Positions 1-7,805 of a stretch of 64,000 nucleotides of DNA are shown here, one piece after another. Positions within the stretch are counted from its first letter, which is position 1, and every line of letters starts with the position of its first letter. The position numbers and the translations under genes are program-made. The notes below the pieces were generated by a model. That model was not told the DNA's origin, did not search any database, and saw nothing but the letters and a program-made list of their open reading frames with translations. Source of the DNA: Oscillospiraceae bacterium (GTDB lineage Bacteria; Bacillota; Clostridia; Oscillospirales; Ruminococcaceae); contig JAJQDP010000033.1 in NCBI GenBank assembly GCA_021202155.1, positions 1-64,000 on the forward strand, in the 5' to 3' direction.

Positions 1-523
1 CTTTTTGCAACTCCTTATCCTCTTTTGCTTCACGGAAAAGTGCATCCCACTCGTCAATAATGACGACAAACTTATTTCTCGTTTTATGGCTGATAGCAAA
101 AAGCGCATTCGCTAATGCTCTTTCGTCCTCTTCTATGCACGCAGGATAAGCTTCCCTTAGTTCCTTTATAACTCTTAGCTGAAGCGTTTTTACAACCTCT
201 TTCAATGAAGTCGCAACAGAGATAAATCTTGTAATGTCGAGATATATCACGTCAAACTTATTCAAGTATTTCTCGAAAGAATCCATCTCTGAAATCTTCA
301 AACCATCGAATAGTTCTCTTGAATCACAGCTCTTGTCATAGTAAGCACAAAGCATCTTTGCCGCAAACGACTTGCCGAATCTCCTTGGGCGACTGAAACA
401 GGTCAGCTTCGCCGGTGTGTCGACAGTGCTGTTCACATAATCAATCATGCCAGTTTTATCTACATAAATTCCGTTACGAATCTGTCGGAAGGATTCATTT
501 CCTGGATTCAAATATAATCCCAT
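1..523 (-). CDS. AAA-ATPase-like protein (DUF1703/PD-(D/E)XK type), N-terminal part, truncated by window edge
   Basis: Minus-strand translation from ATG at 523: MGLYLNPGNESFRQIRNGIYVDKTGMIDYVNS...CFSRPRRFGKSFAAKMLCAYY...; Walker A-like RRFGKS and VVIIDEWDALF motif; open to window edge. Confidence 0.8.
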   Translation of the reverse strand, partial: MGLYLNPGNESFRQIRNGIYVDKTGMIDYVNSTVDTPAKLTCFSRPRRFGKSFAAKMLCAYYDKSCDSRELFDGLKISEMDSFEKYLNKFDVIYLDITRFISVATSLKEVVKTLQLRVIKELREAYPACIEEDERALANALFAISHKTRNKFVVIIDEWDALFREAKEDKELQK

Positions 524-667
524 TTCAGTCTGCCTCCTTGCGGGTTCAAGTTTTTCTCATATATAGCTTACCACAAATTCGAGGGTTAGTCAAGAGTGAG
601 AAATGGGGCTTGAATGCTGACCCTCCCAAAAATCTCAAAAAAATTTCTCATCCCCCTTAAAAAGTAC

Positions 668-696
668 TTGACAAGTTGGACGAGGGGGTTTATAAT
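668..696 (+). promoter_or_regulatory. Sigma-A type promoter of adhesin cassette A (TTGACA-17-TATAAT) inside nested inverted repeats
   Basis: TTGACA 668-673, TATAAT 691-696, 17-bp spacer; ACTTGACAAGT palindrome 666-676; CCCCCT(652-657)/AGGGGG(683-688). Confidence 0.85.
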
Positions 697-700
697 TGTA

Positions 701-901
701 GTACCATGTGGTGGAAGGGCAGTTGAAGCTTAACCACATGAACCATTGCGGGGGGGGTACACGTTCCCCGGCGCGGAATTTTTTCGAGCCTTTTCTGGAA
801 ATTGTACCCATACCAAACCTCCGACACTATTAATAAAGTGCAACGGAGGCATTTTTGTCTACATTTTGTCCTCCTTTGTGCGAAACTAAGGAGGAATTTT
901 T
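701..901 (+). promoter_or_regulatory. Structured 5' leader (riboswitch-like) of adhesin A
   Basis: Stem CATGTGGT 705-712/ACCACATG 733-740; GGGTAC 755-760/GTACCC 804-809; terminator-like CCTCCG 818-823/CGGAGG 844-849 + ATTTTTG; SD hairpin CCTCCTT 870-876/AAGGAGG 888-894. Homologous leader at 9787-9991. Confidence 0.7.
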
Positions 902-3900
902 ATGGCGAAACGCATTATGTGCATCATAATAAGCGTTTTAATGATCGTCTCACTCCTTCCAACCGGCGCGTTTGCGGACAGCGGTGATGATACGGGTGGT
1001 ATCGTCGAAGTCACCGCTTCATCGTCAGGCGACGCCGACTCTGGCGAGACGACGGATGAGGACAGCTCATCAGAATCTGACGGGGAGGAGGTAGTTGAAG
1101 AATTCACGGTAGAAGGAGAAACCGTGTCTGTTGAGGCGGCGTTGACTGGTACAGAAGATTCTGTTGCTTCTATCGGTGACACTACATATGCAACGCTTGC
1201 GGCGGCTGTTGCGGGAGTTTCAACTGATGGCACTCAGACGACAATTACTCTGACGGCTGATACTACAGAATCAGCCAGCATAACCGTTGCAAGCAGTCAG
1301 AACATCGTGCTTGACTTGAACGGCAAGACGGTTGATATGAATAGTCACAATCTGTTCGTAGAGGGAACATTGACGATTCAGGACAGCACAGCTTCAACTT
1401 CTGGACCGACTGTTAATAGTGATTACTCTGTAACCTATACCTCAGGTAAGATTACTTCTACGGTTACTACTGTTTATGTCAGAAAAGGCGGTACTGCTAC
1501 TCTTGCGAGCGGTACGGTAGAATCAACCACGAATATTGCTTTCTCTGCTGAGGGTGATACAACCGGTACAACATCTATTGTTTCTACAGTTAATGTAACC
1601 GGAGGATATGCTGTTTCGGTAGAAGGTGCAATTTTAGTTAAGGGAAAAGGTGCAACGGCAAATATTTCTGGCGGCGTTTTGACCGCTAGTGATAACGCAG
1701 TTGTTGCTGGTAACGGTACTAATAGCGGTACAACCAACTATGGTGGCACCTCAATCACCATCTCCGGTGGTACTTTGATTGGACATATCACGACTTCCGG
1801 TTACGTTGCCTGCGGTATTTACCATCCGCAGAGCGGTACGCTTACTATCTCCGGCGGTACAATCTATGCTGATGGCGGTTGCGGCATCCTCATGCGTGGC
1901 GGTACGCTCACCATGACCGGTGGCACGATTATTGCAACTGGTGACAGCACTACAACCGGTAAAGTCGGCGATTCACGTGTTGTTGTTTCGGATTCAGGTA
2001 TTGTTTACGACTATGACAGCGGCTACTACGATGTAGCTAACGTATCTGTAAGTCTTTCCGGTTCGGTTTCAGTAACTGCCGCGGCAAGCGCGATTTCGGT
2101 TGTAGATACAAGTGGTTCAGCAAGTTCAACTGCGGTTACTGTTTCCGGCGGTACATATACGAATTCTGATGGTAGTGCTGATACGAGCGTAAGCTCATAT
2201 GTTGCAGATGGTTTGACGGTTGATGAGAGCGGTGCTGTTGTAACTGACACAACCACCTACGTTGCCCAGATAGGTGATACAAAGTATGCAACACTGGGCG
2301 AAGCAGTCGCGGCTGTTCCTGTGGGAACTGATGCTGACAATCTCGGCACGGCAACAACAATCAAAATCCTCTGCGACATCGATGATGCTGAGGGCATAAG
2401 TGTTCCGAGCTATGTCGACCTGACGATTGACTTTGACGGACATACCTACATCCTCACCGGACCGGGTGCAGGTTCTACAAACACTCAGACCAATGGCTTC
2501 CAGCTTCTTAAGGATTCCACAATCGTAATGAAGAATGGTACTATCAAGATTGCTGAGGATGCGACCAGGATCTATCGTATCATTCAGAACTACTCAAATC
2601 TGACTCTTGAGGATATGCAGATTTATTCTCAGAATCAGCTTGGCGGAGAAGATTACTGCTTGAGTTTTAACTATGGTACGATTACTTTCAAGGGAAATAC
2701 AAGCATTCACTCATCATCAAGTTCAGTAATCGCATTTGATGTTTACTATTGGGCAAGTGCGTACGAAGCAGGTACTACTGTTGTGTTCGATTCAAGCTAT
2801 ACCGGAACTATTGACGGTGTTATCTTGTACGATACAACCAATGCTGACAAAGCTCACTTAACCATAAATGGTAGTGGTACTTTCGTTGGCGGTATTTCAC
2901 TTTCTTCAAGTGCATCATCTCTTGAAGAAGTTGATATTTCCATCACCGGCGGTACTTTCGGAACTGATGTCAGCGAATACTGCACATCAACCACAACTGC
3001 ATTAGACCTTGATGGAGATGGCACTTACACCGTCGTCACATGCTGGGATGTTTCCAAAAATAGCGATGGTTCTGTAAAGGCATATGCTACAGTTGAAAGC
3101 GACGGCTATGTAACTCTGCACATCATCGGCACAGGTGCTATGAAGGATTACGACGCGGCTTCTGACAGACCTTGGCACGCTGACTTCACTACAGTCAACG
3201 GCGGAACAACTACTTACAGTAAGGAATCCGTAACTGCAGTAGAGATTGAGGACGGCGTCACCAAGATTGGTGCATACGCATTCTCAAGCTTGATGATAAG
3301 CTATGCTATAATTCCTGAGTCTGTAACGACTATTTCAGCTAACGCATTCAGTGCGGCAAGACCCGGAACTGGCGATGACGGCACTTATCTTCCTGTTATT
3401 GTCTACATGGTCGGCGACACTGAATATACTCCTAATTCAACCACGAGTGAGGGCAATGTTATCTTAGCTTACCTGAACGGTGGCTCACTTGACGAGTCGA
3501 CGATTGACGGCGGAGATGGTAACACTAATCTTGCAACTCCTACTAAGGAGGGAGACACCTTCGGTGGCTGGTATCGCAACAGTTCATTCAGCGGTACTGC
3601 TTATACTACCGGTGAAAAGGGCAAGGTCTACTATGCTAAGTGGACAAATGAGAGCTCTTGGGATGTCTCCGAAGACGGAGATGGCTCGGTTCTCGCATAT
3701 GTCTCACTTAATGAAGATGGAACAGTAACTCTTCACATCACCGGTACAGGTGCTATGAAGGACTTCACAAGTAACGATGAACGTCCTTGGCACTCAGGCT
3801 TCACGGTCAGTGGTGCATCTGGAACATTCGCTAAGGAGTCCATCACCAACATCGTGATTGAAGACGGCGTCACCCACATCGGCGCATTAGCCTTCTGCAG

Positions 3901-6412
3901 TACAAAGGTCTCATCCGTTGTAATCCCTGCCTCCGTCGAGTCAATCGGCGAGAACGCTTTCGCGTGGGTCAAGGGCTACACAGATGATAACACCAACTAT
4001 CTCACGATAGTTTACCTCGAAGGCGACACCGACTGGACTCTCAGCTCCGGCGAGACCGCCTACGTCGCCCAGGCATACCTGAACGGCACGTCGCTTCCAG
4101 ACACCATGACAGGTACTCCAACTCTTGAGGAAACCACCCTGACCGGCTACACCGTCATGGGCTGGTACACCGACAGCTCAGCTTCTGGCACAGCAGTCAC
4201 CACTGCCGAAGCCGGCAAGACCTACTACGCCTGCATAGCAGTTGCAAGTATCGGAGATACCTACTACGCAACCCTTGAGAGCGCAGTCTCCGCGGCGAAT
4301 GAGGCAACCGACGGTGCAACCGTAACCCTTCTCGCCGACATCACCCTCGACGCTCAGATCGTAATCACTGGTACAGTAACCCTTGACTTGAACAGCCACA
4401 GTGTAACTCGTAACACCGAGACCAACACTACAGCCGGCTTGATTCTTGTCAGCAGTGGCACGTTCACTGTTCAGGATACAAGCAGTGATGCAAGTGGATA
4501 TATCGACGGCGCAACATATACGCTTAACGGCAGTACATATGTCGGCTATGGCATCTACATAACTGGTGGTACGGTTAACGTTAAGAGCGGCACTGTTGCA
4601 GGCTACCGTGCAATCTATGGTTCTGCTGGTACTCTTAACGTATCTGGCGGTACAGTTTCTGGTACTCAGATTGGTATCATGGATGGAGGCTCGCTTAGTG
4701 TCAATATCAGTGGCGGAACTGTAACAGCAACACATTCTTGTGTTTACATGAATGGCGGCACTGTTAAAGTAACTGGTGGCACTATTGGTGGTACGTCCAC
4801 ATCATACGGTGTTAACGTACAGGCTGGTACAGCCGAAATCAGTAGTGGTACCATCGAAGGCTCTACGGCTGGTGTTATAGCTACTGGTGGTTCCAGTGTC
4901 ACGATTGGAACTGAGAGTTCAACTACTGGACCTAATATTACAGGTGGCTATGAAGCGGTTGAAATTAACACGCAAGCAACTGCTACAACACCGTCAATTG
5001 TAAAGGTATACAGCGGCACTCTCTCCGGCACATCCTATGGTATTTGCATCTATGGCAAGAATTCCAGCACTGATTGCTATAGCCAGTTGTACGTCTACGG
5101 TGGAACAATCTCTGCTACTACATACTTTGGCATCACTGGCAACGGTTCAACCGGTCAGGGATATACTACAATCTATATCTACGGTGGCACTATAACCAGT
5201 ACAAATGGGCAGGCAATCTATCATCCTCAGCAGAATGGCACGTTGTATGTCTATGGCGGAACAATCAAGGGCGACACCGGTATCGAAGTCAGAGGTGGTA
5301 CGGTCATTATTGAAGATATGACCGAAGATGGTTCTTTGACTATCGAAGCGACTGGAACACCTACCACATCCGACCCGAACTACAGTGGTTCAACCACATC
5401 CGGCGCGGCTGTTGCAATTGCTCCTTACAACCTGAGCAACATCAGTGTAAGCATCGTTAGCGGTACTCTTACTGGTGAAACTGCAGTTGCAGTAGTAAAC
5501 CCGAACAGCGTTACAGATTGGAATTACACTACTTCTGTGGAAATTTCCGGTGGTACGTTGACCGGTGCAATTACCGAAGAAATTGAAGATGTTCTTCAGA
5601 TCTCCGGCGGCACCTACTCAACAGAGGTCAACCCCGAGTACTGCGCAGACGGTTACACACCGACAGCGACAACGGATGAAGAGACTCAGACAACTACCTA
5701 CGGAGTTACAGAGTTCTCTCTCGGAATCTACGGTTCTGAATCTACGGTCAAGGCAACCATCGTCTCTGGCGAAGGCACGAACACGATGTACGTAAAGGTT
5801 TCCTCTGCGAACATCAGTAACTACACAACTGAGAAGTATCCGACGACATCAGTAACCTACACGCCAACCGAAACAGTTGACAGCGGCAGTTACGTCTTCG
5901 CCGGCTGGTACAGCGCATCGACTACAACGGATGAGGATGGCAATACAGTAACAAATTATACTGCCCTGTCTGAATTCCCGGAGGATACCACCGCCTACGC
6001 CAAGTTCGTAGATGCGAATGTGTTGACTGTGAGGGCACAAGTTCCGACAGATGCTGGCTCATCTACAACGACCAGTATGAGGCTGATTAGTACAGTTGAT
6101 TCGGCAAACTACAAGAGTGTTGGATTTGAAGTCTATATTGGTTCAAATACCACAAAGATTTCTGCAATTTCAAGTACTGTATATTCAACTATCACTGCAC
6201 TTGGCTCTGAGTACAAACCTACGGAGTTCAGTAGTTCTTCGCTGTACTTCTTTACTTGCACGTTGAAAAATATTCCATCCTCAGGATATGACACTACTAT
6301 TAAGGTCACCCCGGTTTGGACTACATTAGATAGTACAACGGTGTATGGTACAACAAGAGAGTTCACGGTCAACGAGATACTTTCGAGCTATAGTACAGGT
6401 AGTGATAGCTGA
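902..6412 (+). CDS. Large secreted surface protein/adhesin A: signal peptide, parallel beta-helix (SGGT) repeats, BspA-like LRR segments, InlB_B (Listeria-Bacteroides) repeats, conserved C-terminal domain
   Basis: 1836 aa ORF; N-term MAKRIMCIIISVLMIVSLLPTGAFA; many xISGGTxx repeats; VEIEDGVTKIGAYAF LRR_5-like; GGWYRNSSFSGTAYTTGEKGKVYYAKW; SD AAGGAGG. Confidence 0.9.
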   Translation: MAKRIMCIIISVLMIVSLLPTGAFADSGDDTGGIVEVTASSSGDADSGETTDEDSSSESDGEEVVEEFTVEGETVSVEAALTGTEDSVASIGDTTYATLAAAVAGVSTDGTQTTITLTADTTESASITVASSQNIVLDLNGKTVDMNSHNLFVEGTLTIQDSTASTSGPTVNSDYSVTYTSGKITSTVTTVYVRKGGTATLASGTVESTTNIAFSAEGDTTGTTSIVSTVNVTGGYAVSVEGAILVKGKGATANISGGVLTASDNAVVAGNGTNSGTTNYGGTSITISGGTLIGHITTSGYVACGIYHPQSGTLTISGGTIYADGGCGILMRGGTLTMTGGTIIATGDSTTTGKVGDSRVVVSDSGIVYDYDSGYYDVANVSVSLSGSVSVTAAASAISVVDTSGSASSTAVTVSGGTYTNSDGSADTSVSSYVADGLTVDESGAVVTDTTTYVAQIGDTKYATLGEAVAAVPVGTDADNLGTATTIKILCDIDDAEGISVPSYVDLTIDFDGHTYILTGPGAGSTNTQTNGFQLLKDSTIVMKNGTIKIAEDATRIYRIIQNYSNLTLEDMQIYSQNQLGGEDYCLSFNYGTITFKGNTSIHSSSSSVIAFDVYYWASAYEAGTTVVFDSSYTGTIDGVILYDTTNADKAHLTINGSGTFVGGISLSSSASSLEEVDISITGGTFGTDVSEYCTSTTTALDLDGDGTYTVVTCWDVSKNSDGSVKAYATVESDGYVTLHIIGTGAMKDYDAASDRPWHADFTTVNGGTTTYSKESVTAVEIEDGVTKIGAYAFSSLMISYAIIPESVTTISANAFSAARPGTGDDGTYLPVIVYMVGDTEYTPNSTTSEGNVILAYLNGGSLDESTIDGGDGNTNLATPTKEGDTFGGWYRNSSFSGTAYTTGEKGKVYYAKWTNESSWDVSEDGDGSVLAYVSLNEDGTVTLHITGTGAMKDFTSNDERPWHSGFTVSGASGTFAKESITNIVIEDGVTHIGALAFCSTKVSSVVIPASVESIGENAFAWVKGYTDDNTNYLTIVYLEGDTDWTLSSGETAYVAQAYLNGTSLPDTMTGTPTLEETTLTGYTVMGWYTDSSASGTAVTTAEAGKTYYACIAVASIGDTYYATLESAVSAANEATDGATVTLLADITLDAQIVITGTVTLDLNSHSVTRNTETNTTAGLILVSSGTFTVQDTSSDASGYIDGATYTLNGSTYVGYGIYITGGTVNVKSGTVAGYRAIYGSAGTLNVSGGTVSGTQIGIMDGGSLSVNISGGTVTATHSCVYMNGGTVKVTGGTIGGTSTSYGVNVQAGTAEISSGTIEGSTAGVIATGGSSVTIGTESSTTGPNITGGYEAVEINTQATATTPSIVKVYSGTLSGTSYGICIYGKNSSTDCYSQLYVYGGTISATTYFGITGNGSTGQGYTTIYIYGGTITSTNGQAIYHPQQNGTLYVYGGTIKGDTGIEVRGGTVIIEDMTEDGSLTIEATGTPTTSDPNYSGSTTSGAAVAIAPYNLSNISVSIVSGTLTGETAVAVVNPNSVTDWNYTTSVEISGGTLTGAITEEIEDVLQISGGTYSTEVNPEYCADGYTPTATTDEETQTTTYGVTEFSLGIYGSESTVKATIVSGEGTNTMYVKVSSANISNYTTEKYPTTSVTYTPTETVDSGSYVFAGWYSASTTTDEDGNTVTNYTALSEFPEDTTAYAKFVDANVLTVRAQVPTDAGSSTTTSMRLISTVDSANYKSVGFEVYIGSNTTKISAISSTVYSTITALGSEYKPTEFSSSSLYFFTCTLKNIPSSGYDTTIKVTPVWTTLDSTTVYGTTREFTVNEILSSYSTGSDS

Positions 6413-6465
6413 TTTGGTTGAACTTTTGAATTGCTTGGTTCGTTAAGCGAAAGGAGTTGTTTGTC

Positions 6466-6585
6466 GTGAGTTACGAAGAAGCAAGAATAGAAATAATCCA
6501 CTTTGATGAAGACATCTTTACAGGTTGTGTAACCGTCAGTGATACTGGCAACGGTAGTGAATATGATGTTGGTGGTTACTTCTGA
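6466..6585 (+). CDS. Micro-ORF peptide P1 (39 aa)
   Basis: GTG start with AAAGGAG SD: MSYEEARIEIIHFDEDIFTGCVTVSDTGNGSEYDVGGYF; N-term resembles P2-P12. Confidence 0.65.
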   Translation: MSYEEARIEIIHFDEDIFTGCVTVSDTGNGSEYDVGGYF

Positions 6586-6615
6586 TAGCACCAGCGATAT
6601 TGAGGTGTATTGGTT

Positions 6616-6735
6616 ATGTTGAAATACGAAGAACACATAATGGAAATCGTATTCATGAACGGTTATGTTTGGACGTTAGAAACTGCCTCTACACCGTCAG
6701 ATGATGACGACACCCCGTGGGGCAAAATGTACTAA
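6616..6735 (+). CDS. Micro-ORF peptide P2 (39 aa)
   Basis: MLKYEEHIMEIVFMNGYVWTLETASTPSDDDDTPWGKMY; shared KYEEH-x-x-EI-F N-terminus, acidic tail. Confidence 0.65.
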   Translation: MLKYEEHIMEIVFMNGYVWTLETASTPSDDDDTPWGKMY

Positions 6736-6752
6736 CTCATCAAATTTCCCAA

Positions 6753-6786
6753 CCCAGGGTGGGGTTAATCCCGCCCTGGGATTGTT
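6753..6786 (+). terminator. GC-rich hairpin (attenuator/terminator-like) between peptides and TM gene, copy A
   Basis: CCCAGGGTGGG GTTAAT CCCGCCCTGGG ATTGTTT; same hairpin at 13262-13293. Confidence 0.7.
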
Positions 6787-6801
6787 TAAGGAGGAAGAAA
6801 G

Positions 6802-7428
6802 ATGGAGACGGAGAAAAGAAGAATTGTGATTGCGGTTGCTTGCGTGGTGGCGGTGGTCTTGGTTGTTATCTGCATTGCGGTTTTGGCAGTGCGGGTGGGA
6901 AACAGGAGCATTGATAATGTTTCCGAGGCGGAAACTACTGCTGAGGCGGAGGTAACTTCGGTTACAGAAGCTGAGGATGAGGTCACTACTACTACTGCTA
7001 CTGCTACTGCGGCGGAGGATTCCTCCGACGAAACAAGCACGGCGGCAGGGGATAGCGATAACTCGGCGACGCCCTCGGCGGCGACCACAACGGCAGTTGA
7101 TGCTACAGCAGAAGTTGAGCCCGTTGCTGGAACGACCAGCGAGGAATCTGGCGGATTGGATGTCGTTGAAGTTCCCGATGATGACGAGGACAGCATCGAC
7201 TTTGAGGAGATAGTTTCCGGAACGACTTCGGTTACAACTACCGAGTCCACGACTGCTTCCACAAGACCGATTTCTGTGTACTCAGGAACTACTACGACAG
7301 CGTCCACAACCACATCTACAGACTCCAGCGAAAGTGAGACAACGACCACAACTGCTGCTTCCGACTCGTCGGCACTGTCAGTTGATACAGAGTCAACAGA
7401 CAGTGTTGTCTGGGGACCGCTGTACTGA
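6802..7428 (+). CDS. Thr/Ser-rich single-pass membrane protein A, C-terminus WGPLY
   Basis: METEKRRIVIAVACVVAVVLVVICIAVLAVRVGNR... one N-terminal TM then Thr-rich region; paralog at 13308; SD AAGGAGG. Confidence 0.85.
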   Translation: METEKRRIVIAVACVVAVVLVVICIAVLAVRVGNRSIDNVSEAETTAEAEVTSVTEAEDEVTTTTATATAAEDSSDETSTAAGDSDNSATPSAATTTAVDATAEVEPVAGTTSEESGGLDVVEVPDDDEDSIDFEEIVSGTTSVTTTESTTASTRPISVYSGTTTTASTTTSTDSSESETTTTTAASDSSALSVDTESTDSVVWGPLY

Positions 7429-7443
7429 TGAGGACGGTGTAAA

Positions 7444-7674
7444 ATGCCCACAATCAAAGACCCCGAACAACAGCGGGCACAGAAGCGCGAGTGCCGCAAG
7501 CGTTACTACGCGAAGACCGCGAACCTCTACCCCCGCCACCCTTGGACGGAGGAGGAAGTAGCCTTGGTCATGGAGCACTCCGTTCCCGACAGCGTCCTCT
7601 CCGAAAAAATCCAACGCTCCGTCAAAGCCATCCAGCAAAAACGCCTGATGGAGAAAAAGCGGGCGGAGAAGTAG
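7444..7674 (+). CDS. Small SANT/Myb-like putative DNA-binding protein A
   Basis: ...RECRKRYYAKTANLYPRHPWTEEEVALVMEHSVPDSVLSEKIQRSVKAIQQKR...; paralog at 13984. Confidence 0.75.
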   Translation: MPTIKDPEQQRAQKRECRKRYYAKTANLYPRHPWTEEEVALVMEHSVPDSVLSEKIQRSVKAIQQKRLMEKKRAEK

Positions 7675-7702
7675 GCGTGTCTACATAACATTCACAAGAA
7701 TT

Positions 7703-7735
7703 CTGCGTGGCTAACTCTGCCGCGCAGTCTTTTTT
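7703..7735 (+). terminator. Intrinsic terminator after cassette A
   Basis: CTGCGTGGC TAACTCT GCCGCGCAG TCTTTTTT. Confidence 0.8.
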
Positions 7736-7805
7736 CGCTCCACGGTAGCTTTTTCTTGCCCGCTGTGCTATAATGGAGGAAAATCCCGCCAAGGAGGCTT
7801 CCGCC

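Noticed and set aside
701-901. c-di-GMP-I riboswitch call for the adhesin leader
   Set aside because: The segment AACCATTGC is reminiscent, but the expected paired domains and GNRA/receptor arrangement were not found.
1500-6000. CRISPR-like or tandem DNA repeats in the adhesins
   Set aside because: The repeats are degenerate protein-level beta-helix rungs, not exact spaced DNA repeats.
886-6636. Antisense and alternative-frame ORFs in the track within adhesin A (e.g. 886-1233 -, 4178-4735 -, 3480-3728 +)
   Set aside because: They mirror the low-complexity Thr/Ser/Gly codons of the sense gene, have no SD and no recognisable domains.
6786-7499. 237-aa minus ORF opposite the Thr-rich TM protein (and 13292-13792 -, 13533-14036 -, 13624-13926 -)
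   Set aside because: Val/Ser-rich shadow of ACN-rich sense codons; the sense frame has SD, TM and a conserved paralog.
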